This document shows, one piece after another, positions 11,290 to 21,945 of a DNA stretch of 64,000 nucleotides. The translations under genes and the position numbers were made by a program. The notes under the pieces are model-generated. The model saw only the letters and a program-made list of their open reading frames with translations. It was not told where the DNA came from and did not search any database. Numbering within the stretch: the first letter of the stretch is position 1; every line of letters begins with the position of its first letter. Source of the DNA: Melampsora larici-populina 98AG31 (Eukaryota > Basidiomycota > Pucciniomycetes > Pucciniales > Melampsoraceae); NCBI RefSeq assembly GCF_000204055.1, contig NW_006768765.1:3403818-3467817 (forward strand), in the 5' to 3' direction.

Positions 11290-12457
11290 ATGACAACGTG
11301 CGCTTCCTTGACTCTTTCTCGATACTTCTCACGCAGTCTTCAAAAGATCCTGACATTGCTTCCTACCTTTATGGCCACCGAAATCTATGATTGATAGGCG
11401 CACAAATCACATAGTCCCAGTGAGTTCTGTGACCATCAGTTCTATAACTGCTACGGCTACAGACATTGCTTCGATATCACCCACAATCTCTTCAGACAGC
11501 ATAATCCCTTCCAACCGTCCGCAGCCTTTTGGCTCTTCAATTTCTGGTGATTTCGGAACAAAAACAACTTTGGGCCTACCGGTGAACAGTATACAGCTTG
11601 TCTTTGGACCCACCACTCCCACTGCGACCGCCACACCTACCGAAGATCCTACCTCTGAATCCCACTTTGGACCAGTGGCAATTGCATTGGTTGCTTTGGG
11701 AGTGCTGTTAGGCCTTATAGGACTGTTAGCCATAGTCTTAGTGTTGAAAGTCGGAAAAGGTCGCCGTCGAGACGCACTTGACTTTGGAAATGGATCATCA
11801 AACAAACCACCTTTCTTGGACCCAGCATCATTGTGTGAAACTCCTGATGAGTTGCAGGCTAAAAAACATCACCTTCGACCATCCACATCACGCCGTGGCT
11901 CTTACTTCTCCAACTCCCATAGAGTTTCCTCGGTCATCTCAAGCCCAGCCCAATCGTTTGATATCATGCGAGTTTCGGCTCGCTACGTTCTCGAACCACG
12001 CAGGTCAACCCGGATCACTTTAACCAAAGATGGTCATTCATTCGAACCCCCATATCGACTTTCAAGTGATACTTGCATGGTTTTGGATCCATTAATGATG
12101 CAGAATCTGCGTGATCCACCAACCCCCTCTAAGCATCTATCTTTCACGTCAAATGAACATCCCCTACCTGACATAACGGCACATAACTCACCAGTAAGGC
12201 ATTCTAACCTACCATTACCTCGGCCTAAGCCAGCCATCTTGAAAAATACGAGTAGAGATAGTCATCATTCGATGCCCGACATGTCCCTTGCTTCTGGACA
12301 AACAGTCTTCGGAATATCTCAAGACCTTCCAAGTCCATCTTCTGAACGTTCCCGAGATACTAGGGCCCAATCAAAAGGTGTGTTGATACCCTCAGACTTT
12401 TCCACCCATTACGATTCTGTAGTCAAGCCAGTCAAAGAAAAAAACAGTACTTGCTAA
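11290..12457 (+). CDS. Ser/Thr-rich single-pass membrane protein, copy A
   Basis: Function unknown. The main exon encodes an N-terminal region of about 90 residues rich in Ser, Thr and Pro, one strong membrane segment (VAIALVALGVLLGLIGLLAI, about residues 97-117), a basic stop-transfer KVGKGRRR, and a 230-residue Ser/Pro-rich tail with patches such as VSSVISSPAQSFDI and SSDTCMVLDPLMM. A glycosylated outside and a cytoplasmic tail is the likely topology, as in small fungal wall sensors, but no WSC or other named domain is present. The start is uncertain. An in-frame ATG at 11387 would make one exon, but copy B has no ATG there. The ATG conserved in both copies (11290), with an 8-nt first exon and an intron 11298-11397, gives 355 residues in frame. 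Confidence 0.7.
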
Positions 12458-13559
12458 AAAATCTGACATTTGATCTTATCATCAGATGCTTTATAAAACC
12501 CCCCACCATGTCAACATCATCCTCGCCCTCGTATTCCTGAGGCGTTTCACCCAGATACAATATTTGCATATAATATACTCTTCAACCTTATGGACATGTC
12601 ATCTATCAAGCAACTATGCTACTTCCATCATGTATAACCATTAAACCAGAGCGGGTCGTTAAAGTTTTCATTATCCCCCTCCTGTAGATTTTGCCTTTGT
12701 TGTAGCATCTAATACTTGAAAGCATTTGAAATGCTGATAGTGGAAATTCATCACAAACAAGTTTGAACGTATAAGTATAAATTACTATCCTCGCCTTATT
12801 TGAGAATTGATGCAATACACATCCATGAAGTTATACCCTCAGACTGGCAGGTTTCATCATCCCACTCTGTAACGTCAATCTCAAAGCAACAGTAGACCTC
12901 CAAATAATTTTTATAAGTGTTCCAGTCTTATTCAAAAGGAGTGATGTTCAACGGAAGATATCCGCTCCGAACGCTCCAGATCCACGAGCTTTTCTATACA
13001 AAATATTTCGAAAACATATCACCACACCAATGTCTCTCATTAACTTTCTTGGCCCTTGAGCCTCTTTGAACATTAGAACCCAATGACACTACAAAGTCGC
13101 ACATTCCCTTCACCATGCACATTTTGGCCACATTGTGGAAGATGAATAGAATCCACTCATCAGATTCTTCTCAATGCTCAATAGGGCCCAGCTCTGTCCT
13201 GTGGACAGCACGTCGAGATCCTTTTGCGGGGGCAACTTGTAGATCATCTGCAAAGGGAAAACCTAACATGTGAATGTGGCTCACAGGTAGACTTCGGAGT
13301 TCCCACAAGATATCCCCATTTTCTTCTTCTTCACAAGTACTATCCAAGTTGAAGAAAACTCATTTCACTGCACACGTGACCTATGATCAATTACTGAAAG
13401 TTATTATCTGCCATCAAGAGGTATCGTGTGCAAGGCATCAACCATGCATGTTTTCCGCGAGTTCAGGCGTAATGCCAAATGTTTACCGTTTGAAACATGA
13501 TCATGCATCATACCTCCAGGGTTCAAACCCTTTCCAGGAAGAGCTTGATTGCATTATTG
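12458..13559. other. Non-coding part of duplication unit A
   Basis: This is the downstream region of copy A, matching the region after copy B at about 2.8 kb distance. The match supports shared descent but no function is visible. Scattered short frames are not conserved in unit B. Confidence 0.5.
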
Positions 13560-13735
13560 TCACAGTGACATCTGGGCACGACGATAAGACTAGGAAGTTA
13601 AGTACAAATAATGCCAATCACGATCGGCATGATGGCCACCTCTACCTGTGTCTGTTGGAGCCGTGTCCTTAGGCTCATAAGCAGGCTGTCATCAAAGCTT
13701 CTGGTAGAGCGCAGTCTTCATCCGGAACAAGAAAT
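13560..13735 (-). pseudogene. Truncated 3' fragment of the CSM3/SWI3-like gene
   Basis: This stretch matches the 3' end and downstream flank of the intact gene at 16401: compare the shared GATCGGCAT and GGCCACCT, followed by CTGTTGGAGCCGTGTCCTTA against CGGTTGGGGCCGTGTTCTTA. Homology then continues with deletions into a degenerate acidic-repeat stretch (AAAGCTTCT, CTTCATCCGGA). The rest of the gene is absent, so this is a non-functional remnant carried along when the 2.8-kb unit was duplicated. Confidence 0.7.
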
Positions 13736-14102
13736 TATAGTTGCCAAATTGACGTCTGACTCTGGGTACTGATAATCATCTCTTTCAAAATTGCTCAGAA
13801 TCAGATCATTCCACCAAAACGGAAGTCCGTTCCCCACTTTGAATGTCTTTGACATGAAAATTATGTTCATCTAGAGCGCAACTCGGTTTACTGCTAAGAA
13901 CCTGGTCGCTTCATAAGAAATCAGTACCTTCAAGCGGCTTGACTCTATCATCCTTGGTTTTTTCTCGCTTTCGAAGCTCTATACGGATATCCATTTTCAA
14001 CCCGCCATATACAATCATTGTCCACTTCACCAGATATCGCACTCGTGCTCCTTTAACATCAGACATAGCTCCAATCAAATTTGGCTCATTTTTCGGGATA
14101 CA

Positions 14103-15214
14103 ATGACAACGTGCGTTATCCTGCATCTGTCTCGATACGCCTCGTCCAGACTTTGACATGTAAAATTTTCTGACACCGCTTTCCATCTCTTAGTTATCTT
14201 ACTTCTTCGACCAGCAGACACGCAAAACAAACAGTCTCAGTGAGCTCTGCGAGCGTTAGTTCTGTGACTCCTACGGCTACACACATTGCTTCGACGTCAC
14301 CCACAACATCTTCACACCCTACGATTCCTTCCAACCGCCCGACTTCCTATAGCATTCCAGTTTCTGGTTCTCTTGGAACAAAAACAAGCTTGGGTCTACC
14401 GGTGAACAGTATACAGATTGTTTTTGGACCCGCCACTCCCACTGCGACTGCCAAATCTACCAAAGATCTCACCTCCGCATCCCACTTTGGACCAGTAGCG
14501 ATAACATTCCTTGTTTTGGGGGTGTTGTTGGCCCTTATAGGACTGTCGGTCATAGTCTTATTGTTGAGGATCCAAAAAAGTCGCCGTCGGGACGCACACG
14601 ACTTTTCAGATGTATCATCAAACAATCCAGCATCGGAACCAGCATCGTTATATGAAGCATCGGAACCAGCATCGTTATACGAAAACCCTAATGAGTTACA
14701 AGTGGACAGAACTTCCTTTCGCGCATCAACACCACGCCAAGTTTTCTATCTTGCAGACTGTAATAGAGCTTCCTCATTCATTTCAAGCCCAGCTCAATCC
14801 TTCGATATCACGCGACTTTCGACTCGCTACGTACACAAATCAGCGAGATCAAGTGCGATGACTTTAAGAGTAGATGGCCCTGTATATGAACCTTCGTATC
14901 GACTTTCAAGTGATACCTGTATGGTCATGGATCCCTTGATGATGAAAAAAACCATTCCTCCACAAAACGCCTCCAATCACTCATCCTTCATGTCAGATAA
15001 TTCCCTTTATGGCACACTAGCACATCGCTCAGCAGCAAGGGTTTCTATCCCACCATTACCTCAGGCTCGGCCTAAGCTATCCATGATAAAGCACTTAAAC
15101 CAGGGAATTCGTCGTTCTATATCCAACATGTCACATGCTTCTACACGAAAAGTTTCTGGAATAGCTCAAGATATTCCAGCTCTTCCCGCTGAAGTTTTCC
15201 AAGATAGGCCATGA
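14103..15214 (+). CDS. Ser/Thr-rich single-pass membrane protein, copy B
   Basis: Paralogue of the gene at 11290, with the same plan: Ser/Thr/Pro-rich N-terminal region, membrane segment (VAITFLVLGVLLALIGLSVI), basic RIQKSRRR, then a Ser-rich tail with the shared ISSPAQSFDITR, YRLSSDTCMVMDPLMM and PLPQARPKLSM. No ATG exists in the main frame before the conserved region, so translation should use the ATG at 14103, an 8-nt exon with donor GTGCGT, and a main exon from 14194, giving 342 residues. Relative to copy A, a small deletion shifts the frame near 15205, so the last 25 or so residues of copy A are lost although the matching DNA persists downstream. A 27-bp internal duplication lengthens the juxtamembrane region. 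Function unknown. Confidence 0.65.
14630..14683 (+). repeat. 27-bp in-frame tandem duplication inside copy B
   Basis: The unit beginning GCATCGGAACCAGCATCGTT occurs twice back to back, differing by one base, and encodes (A/S)EPASLYE twice. Copy A has a single equivalent. Confidence 0.9.
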
Positions 15215-16400
15215 TACAAAGGTATGTTGATATCCCCTGACTTTTTTATGGATCAAAAATTTCCAGTCAATTTTTGGAACTTGACAAAACTCCCACTGTT
15301 ACCCCAAAGGCTGAAGTCTGGTGGCTTTATTATCAGATGCTCTACACTCACGTGACTCTACACAGATCTCGCATCATCTCATCGACTTACAAGGACTCTT
15401 GAGGTGGTACATCCATTTACAATTTTAATTGCTATGGATATGTCATTCACCACATACATAACTAGGCAACTGTTATCAATTCTAATTATATACCCAGCCT
15501 CAGGCCAGGTTATCAAGCTTTTTGATCATGCCCCCCCCGTATATTTCATCTTTCATGTAGCATTGGATTTTTGAAACATTTGAAATGTTCCTTATCTAAT
15601 TTGTAGTGGGATTCCATCATACTAAACACCCTTTGACAACATACATGGATATCACTAATCTCACCTTATCTGAGAGATCATACAATACTTACAGATGAAG
15701 CAATGTAGCAAGATTGACTGAGCCATATAGGTTTAAGTAGCATACTCAGTAATATAACAACAAGAGTGAAGTTGCCAATGAAAGCTACCTCGTGTTACAA
15801 CAAATCATCTTCAATACAAGGTTGTAAAAGCTTCAGATACCAAGTCAGAAGCATTCCTTCAGTATATACAATTTAGTCTTAATGCACAAAGAGTCTACTA
15901 ATGAGGTTCTTATCAGTGATGAAGCGTCCTTAACCCCTTCCCAGGCGCAAATTGTCAGGAATATTATTTTTCAAAAGCTGCTTCTAGATTATATACACCT
16001 AGGAAGCATGTGGTATATGATAGAAGTGATGAGCAGTTATACTTGTGAGATTTCAACAGATACCTTCTTGTGTTTATTTCACAAGTGTTGAAAGGCTTGA
16101 GCGAATCCCAATCTATCATAGCACATGTATCCACTTGTGAGACACCACCAATGGCTAAAGGCAAAGGTTCTCTTGGCATCAGCGGTGATGTAACTTTGAG
16201 AAGGTAGCAATCATGCTTGGAGCCATGAGTTTGTGTACAAGGGAGATCTGACCTGACAAATCAGGTCCAGGAAATTACCTTTGGGCACGAAATCACCGAC
16301 ATGATGCTTCGTTCTCTACAGTGTCCAATCCATTTCCAGGGAAAATTCAAGTACATTAATATCACATGTGCATCTGGGCACGATGATAAGACTACAGAGT
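15215..16400. other. Non-coding part of duplication unit B
   Basis: About 1.2 kb between copy B and the 3' end of CSM3/SWI3. It matches unit A in patches. A run of C lies near 15531. No gene supported. Confidence 0.5.
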
Positions 16401-18065
16401 TCATGTATACAAATCCTCCCAATCATGATCGGCATCCTGGCCACCTTTACTTGTGTCGGTTGGGGCCGTGTTCTTAGTAGCGCCTTCTACGACTGTTGGT
16501 AATGAAGATAGGTTGTTGGTGGCGAGCTCCTGCAGAACGGTGGGGGCTGTCTCTTTCTCATAATCTTTCATTAAAGCTTCATCTTCAGCAGCTTCTCCAT
16601 CCGGATCAGGCACAAAAAGTGGTGTCTCGTTGGTTGCCGGTAAAGTGGGCTCCTCTACACCAGTTGGCAATGGTGGCAAGTTGTTGGCGGAGGGCTCCGG
16701 CGGAGCCGCAGGAGCTGACGATCTGAGTGTGTCTTCCTCCTGTTGTCTCATTATAGCTTCTTCTTCAGCAAACTCTTCATCTGGATCGGGCACAAACAGC
16801 GGTTGAGGGATTGGATTAGTGACTGATAAAGTGGCTTGTTCTACACCAGTTGACGATGTCGACAAGTTGTTGGTAGAGGGATCCCGGGGAAAAGTAGGAG
16901 CTGTTGTCCTGCGCTCAGCTTCGTCCTGTTCTCTCATCAGAGCTTCTTCTTCGGCAAACTCGTCCTCCGGATCAGGCACAAAAAGTGGTCGAGAAACTGA
17001 AGCCTGGTTGGTTACTGGTGCAGAGGCTGGAACGTCCATCTCTTGAAGCAGTCTATCAAAATCTTCATCTTGGTCCATGTCAAAGTCGTCTGTTCCGTCT
17101 TCAGGTCGCCTGAATAGAGGCCGAGTTGCTGATTGATTAGGAGAAGCAGGTTGCTGAGTCGGTTCCACCCTTTCAACAGCTGAATCCTTGTCCACTTGCA
17201 CTTCGTTGGATGTCGTTTTTCGCTTTTTTGAGCTTTGAAAAGCTTCTCCCCGCCATTCATTCAGAGCTGACTAGAAAGGACAAGTCACAAGATCAGGGGA
17301 TCCTGATTGATTGCAGTGAGACATACACAAGACTGATAGGAAGATATTTATATACCTGCAATGGGCGCTTATGACACAGCTTTTCAATCGTATCGATTGC
17401 GTCTCGGAATTTCGCTTTGGGATAAAGTAAATGTGCCCACATTCTGTACATCTTGAGAACCCGGCCAAGATCTTCTTTCTAGCCATTGATAAAAGAGTTG
17501 TAAGGAAAGTCGTCGAACACAGCATCAGAGAACATCATCCATTTGGGCTCCATTCCAAGGGTATTCTTCGCAAGTGGATCGAGCATTCAAGCTTACTTCA
17601 GATCCCTTAGGGCCAGCTTTGAAAGCTTTGGCAAGGGGAATCAGTTTTTGAAACCCGTCGGGATGATTCAATAAACGATCTTCGTCAAGTTTGACAGTCG
17701 GACGTCGAATCCTAGTAGATTTTGTACCATCTCCATCTCCGCCTGCCAGAGGATCATCTCCACTTGGAGCTGCAAAGGGATTGACGCGTTGAATCGATTT
17801 TTGAGCCAGAGAAGCAGCCATTGCCTCATGATCTATCTATCCAAATGTAAAGTCGTTTCAGTATCATGTTATTTGCAAGTTCCTTTGGAAGTATATGAGA
17901 GTGACCGACTGGTGCAGGTAAAGCAAATTCATCGGCATCATCAAGATTTTCGAAAAGAGCGTCAATGTTATCATCTTCGTCATCAAGGCCATCTCCCAAA
18001 AATCGAGGTGCGTCCCGTCTCGATGAACCTTCCTCCTGACCCTCGATTTGAATATCTGATGACAT
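16401..18065 (-). CDS. CSM3: Replication fork protection complex subunit Csm3/Swi3 (TIPIN family)
   Basis: Four exons splice in frame to 458 residues: 18065-17910, 17824-17597, 17478-17356 and 17270-16401. The partner of Tof1/Swi1 (Timeless), it stabilises stalled replication forks and supports S-phase checkpoint signalling in the nucleus. The Swi3 domain spans residues about 100-175: LLNHPDGFQKLIPLAKAFK, then KEDLGRVLKMYRMWAHLLYP-KAKF and EKLCHKRPLQ, a close fit to the family consensus. The N-terminus is acidic (DDEDDNIDALFENLDD). The C-terminal half holds three tandem repeats of about 62 residues, each opening PLFVPDP and continuing into an acidic amphipathic stretch (EFAEEEALMREQ), beginning at residues 264, 326 and 386. 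The first splice junction is the least certain. It is divergent from MCP1. Confidence 0.9.
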
Positions 18066-18381
18066 TGTATATTTGATCGTTCAAAGGTTTGATGAATCTT
18101 GATGCGCTGGTGAAGTTTGATGATTCACTTCGAAGTTCGCAGGCAGAGCCTAGCAAGAGCGCGTATGGTATGGCCACCAGCCCGGCCAAACGCGGGTCAT
18201 ATGTTGAAAAATAACCCCGTCTCTTTGTGTCGGGGTGTGGCCGACAGCGACGGCTGAGGACCGATGGTGAGTCTCGACTCTCAGCTCCGGGCACAAATCT
18301 CCTTCATCAAGCTTCGTCACTTTCGTATGTGGTTTCAGTTGATTCCATCGATCAGTTAAGCAAATTATCCACACTCGCAAA
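18066..18381. promoter_or_regulatory. Divergent promoter region CSM3 / MCP1
   Basis: A 316-base gap separates the start codons of two genes pointing away from each other, so it should carry both promoters. It is locally GC-richer than its surroundings. No TATA box or defined site could be assigned. Confidence 0.5.
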
Positions 18382-19164
18382 ATGGCTACAACCAAACTCG
18401 ACTTTATTCTCGACACACTTCAGGACATCAGCTCAGTATCATTCGGCTCCTTCATGGTAGTACATCTTACCGCTCCAATATCAGCCTTTATTTCAGCCGG
18501 CGAACCAACTGCATCCAGTATTCAACTTCTAGGCCGAGTCTGGTATCAAGATTCAAAAACTCGTGAAATTCTTATTGTTTGGGGAAGTCTTGGCGTTCAT
18601 ATAATTGTTGGGATAGTCAAAAGGATCACACGGGTTGGTCGTCTAAGACAATTACGTGGTGACCTCGAACGTTCGGCCAAAGAATCAGAGCAAGTCACTG
18701 AAGGAACCCTCAGCCCAAGCGAGCGACGTACACTTTCCAAACGTAGTCTTTACCTACGTCTACGAGAATATATGCCACGAACTTGGCATGCTCTGACAGC
18801 ATACATAACTTTACCTTTACTGGCCGATCACATTCTTAGCCATCGTCTACGCCCTGCTACACCAGTCTCTTACCTCTTCGTATCTTATCATCTACAAATG
18901 AAACCTATCTTATCAAGCCTTAAGTACAGCCTCTTGGTCTCTTTTGCCACATTCCATACCCTTGTCGGATTCAATCAGTTATGGAGCAAGTATCGTCCAG
19001 GTCATTCTAAAAAACGACGTTCCATCCAGGCCTCAGAAAGATCTTGGACTACGGGTCTCGGTTGGTTAGGTGTTGTTAGTGCAGTTGGATTAGGAGTGAG
19101 AAGTGTCTCTCGAGAGCCAGTGCCTAGTTGGTTAGCAAGACGTTATGCCGCCATCCTGGGCTGA
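18382..19164 (+). CDS. MCP1: Mcp1-like mitochondrial membrane protein
   Basis: A 260-residue single-exon protein with several hydrophobic segments. In yeast, Mcp1 sits in the mitochondrial outer membrane, interacts with Vps13 and suppresses ERMES defects, linking it to lipid transport. Features matching the family (MCP1 TM domain, formerly DUF1691) are a first helix pair with a conserved His (FGSFMVVHLTAPI, then IVWGSLGVHIIVGIVKR) and a second with HALTAYITLPLLADHILSHR followed by RPATPVSYLF. A third hydrophobic part is YSLLVSFATFHTLVGFNQLW. A charged loop (about 90-115) and a basic patch PGHSKKRRS separate the segments. Start chosen as the first ATG; length fits the family. Identification is by pattern, not by search. 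Confidence 0.75.
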   Translation: MATTKLDFILDTLQDISSVSFGSFMVVHLTAPISAFISAGEPTASSIQLLGRVWYQDSKTREILIVWGSLGVHIIVGIVKRITRVGRLRQLRGDLERSAKESEQVTEGTLSPSERRTLSKRSLYLRLREYMPRTWHALTAYITLPLLADHILSHRLRPATPVSYLFVSYHLQMKPILSSLKYSLLVSFATFHTLVGFNQLWSKYRPGHSKKRRSIQASERSWTTGLGWLGVVSAVGLGVRSVSREPVPSWLARRYAAILG

Positions 19165-20068
19165 ATTGCGATACTCTGTCATGTCAGGACCAAGTTTGTG
19201 ATCGTTGGATGCGAATGATAATCATGCTTGAGTTTGTCTGATATATTAAGCGCCATCTTGTGTTCTCCTTGTAGGTCATCCATTTCTTACTCTTGCTCAT
19301 ACTGAATTATTTTCGAGTAAGTTGACATATCGAAGATGCATCTTTGGGCTGTGAATTTCTAAGGTTCATTTTCCGCCCGATCTTCTGATCATCTTTATGA
19401 TCACTTTGTAAAAAATTCGCTGTTTTTGTTTTTGTTTTCAAAGGTATAGACGAGGGTGTCTAAAGCATCAATTTAAGAACGTGGAAACAGATTTGTACTC
19501 CCAGTCTTACGAGTGAATGAGCAAGATTGCATGGTTTCTTAGCTGTATTTCCTCCAAGATTATTATCACTCAAAGCATTATAGCACTCTCAAAAACAAAG
19601 ACTCATCGTGTGAAGCAAAAGGCCTTTCGACACTTGTGAACCAGTGAAGAGTTAAAGTCACAGGAATGTGAATGCTTTACTTGGCCATAAGGTATCCGGC
19701 CCATTATTTTTAGTGATTGGCCACTTTTTTGCAGTTTCCTCATATTTATATCTGCTATCTTGGATATAGATCCAGAAATCCAAGCGCATAAAAATAGTTT
19801 AGAAGCACGGAGGATTCCACTCAATCATGCCTGCAGGTAGCTACCCCATAGGCTAAGAAGGGCTCTGAAAGATAGACTGGCACAGGTACCATTTGCTACT
19901 GGATACAAGATTTGGTAAGCAAAAGGAAATCTCTGGCATTGTTGTGGGAAATGAGTTTTGGAAAATAAATTCCTCAGTATAAAGCAAATTCTCTGATGTT
20001 GAGTGATGTGGCACCTGCAAAAAATGATAACATCACAAGAGCACCAGATTAATGAAACAAAAATGTTA
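19165..20068. other. Intergenic, nothing recognised
   Basis: About 900 bases between MCP1 and the left end of the transposon. No gene or repeat supported. Confidence 0.5.
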
Positions 20069-20070
20069 TA

Positions 20071-20130
20071 CAGCTATTTCGAAAATAAAAGTGGTTGTTG
20101 TGTTTTCTTTTTTTTTTTTCATATCCGCGG
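20071..20130 (+). repeat. Left terminal inverted repeat of the transposon
   Basis: Sixty bases from CAGCTATTTCG to CCGCGG, pairing with 24365-24427 with only a few mismatches and a small length difference in the T-rich tract. Confidence 0.9.
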
Positions 20131-20296
20131 GTAATTTATTTTACCCAATTGGGCTATCAATCCGGATTGGGAGCAGTATAGCCTGCTCCAGCCTCCAGGG
20201 CTTCGTGTTCCAAATCCAAATTCTACTCGCAAGCACTTCCTCCAAGCCCCCACCGCACCACATCTCACAAAATATGCCAGTTGGACGAAAACAAGA

Positions 20297-21417
20297 ATGC
20301 CACGATACAGTGCCGACATCAAAGTGCAGGCTATCACTCTAATGTCCGAAGGTATGAGTCGACCAGCAGTCAAACGTCATTTGCGATCTTCAGTACACGT
20401 GGACACCCTCACCAAATGGAAACATCTATACGAATCTACTCTAGCTGTAGTTCGCAGCGCATCAGATTACGAGAAACGTGGACGTCCCCTCACATTCACA
20501 GATGAAGAACGTGAATTCATGGCCGACTTGATCTCCGCTGACCCAACACTTTATCTTGATGAAGTCCAAGAATTAGTGTACAACGAAACCGGCCTGCATA
20601 CGAACCTGTCAACTATTTCCGATGATCTTATTGATCGTCTCAACTTGACTCGGAAGAAGGTTCAAACCGTCCATCCAGCTCAATGTCCGGTCAAGAGGGC
20701 AGCTTACATTAACTCGATTGCCAATCTAGATGCTGATATGCTTGTATTTGCAGGCGAGTTTGTTGATTTTCACCTCTCTCATTCACCTCTTTTTCACTAA
20801 CGTGGTCTTACATATTAGACAAAAGCGCTGTTGCTGCACGAGAGGTATATAGGCAATATGGACGAGCAATCCGAGGATATCGTACTACACCCCAAAAACA
20901 AACTCGTGCGGGAATCCGGTACTCTCTTTTGCCAGCTGTCTGTTTGGATGGACTGTTAGCTGTCTCGTGTCAGGAGGGTAGTTACCTTCGTGATGATTTT
21001 GAAGACTTTCTTGAATTCAATCTGGTACGTCTATTTGAACATTTTTGAGTCATCATTTCAAAGATTTTGGAGTTATCATCACTTGCTGACTGGCATCTGT
21101 CTCAGTTGCCAAAAATGAATCCATATCCATCTTCAAATTCGGTTCTGATCATCGATAATGCCCGTATTCATCACGGAGGGAGAATCGAGGAGCTGTGTGA
21201 AGAGCGTGGGATCCGCTTGATCTACCTTCCACCTTACTCGCCTGATTTTAATCCTATCGAGAAAGCGTTCAGTGCTTTGAAGGCTTATTTTCGTCGCACT
21301 CAATTTTTACAAGGTTTGATGCCAGAAGAAATGATCGAGGCTATTGAAGAAGCTGTTCGATTCATATTTACTCGGGAGCTAATGGTTCCTCTCTACAACT
21401 CTTCTTGGCTTTTATGA
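20297..21417 (+). CDS. Tc1/IS630-family DDE transposase (DD34E)
   Basis: Three exons (20297-20753, 20819-21024, 21106-21417) splice in frame to 324 residues. The enzyme would excise and reinsert the surrounding element at TA sites. Residues about 7-50 form a helix-turn-helix DNA-binding region (VQAITLMSEGMSRPAVKRHL), followed by a second winged part with KRGRPLTFTDEE. The catalytic domain shows D153 (FADKSAV), D238 (SVLIIDNARIHH) and E273 (YLPPYSPDFNPIEKAF), with exactly 34 residues between the second and third acids. The first intron uses a GC donor (gcag|gcgagt) and its removal creates the first catalytic Asp codon; the second intron is a normal GT-AG. No frameshift or stop is seen, so the gene appears intact. 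Confidence 0.92.
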
Positions 21418-21551
21418 AAGTCTGTGTTCATTTGATTGATCGGTCCGACTCAAATCTTTGAAACATTCAAAAGAGGTCACACATTATTTGATCTTATCAT
21501 CAGCTTCACCCACTACATCGATAAAATCTAAAACTAAGTCAAACAATGCTT

Positions 21552-21875
21552 TTCCATCTTTCTCTCAAGTCTATCAACTCGAGAACCACTCTTTTCATGT
21601 CTTCTTCCAAATCAAAATCAAGTCTTTCAAAATGTAGTGATTTTAAATCGACCGGTCAACTTTCATCTTTCTCTCAAGTCTATCAACTCGAGAACCACTC
21701 TTTTCATGTCTTCTTCCAAATCAAAATCAAGTCTTTCAAAATGTACTGAATTTAAATCGATCGGTCAACTTTCATCTTTCTCTCAAGTCAATCAACTTGA
21801 TCAACCACTCTTTTCATGTCTTCTTCAGAATCAAAATCAAGTCTTTCAAATGTACTGAATTTAACGTAAATTTAA
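21552..21875. repeat. 109-bp minisatellite, three units
   Basis: The block starting near CATCTTTCTCTCAAGT and containing GAACCACTCTTTTCATGTCT and CAAAATCAAGTCTTTCAAA occurs three times with a period of 109 bases (landmarks at 21555, 21664 and 21773), with slight divergence in the third copy. It lies between the two convergent genes of the transposon. Confidence 0.9.
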
Positions 21876-21945
21876 TCGATTGGTCAACTTTTCTTATAAT
21901 CGATTGGTCAACTTTTCTTATAATCGATTGGTCAACTTTTCTTAT
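21874..21945. repeat. 24-bp tandem repeat, three exact units
   Basis: The unit AATCGATTGGTCAACTTTTC plus TTAT is repeated three times without change, directly after the 109-bp repeats, whose units end in a related sequence (ATCGATCGGTCAACTTTC). Confidence 0.95.

Larger units (their letters stand above)
10980..16480. repeat. Tandem 2.8-kb segmental duplication (two diverged units)
   Basis: Unit A (about 10980-13735) and unit B (about 13777-16480) line up with a nearly constant offset of about 2797 bases. Matching landmarks include TTCATAAGAAAT at 11114 and 13911, the ATG context ATGACAACGTGCG at 11290 and 14103, GGTGAACAGTATACAG in the coding region, the downstream CTCGCCTTATTTGAGA versus CTCACCTTATCTGAGA, and finally GGGCACGA-GATAAGACTA at about 13575 and 16374. 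Divergence is moderate with many small indels, so the event is not recent. The copies meet near 13740-13775. Confidence 0.85.

Noticed and set aside
13274..13672. 132-codon open frame on the plus strand
   Set aside because: It overlaps the decayed CSM3/SWI3 fragment in the opposite direction and is not preserved in duplication unit B.
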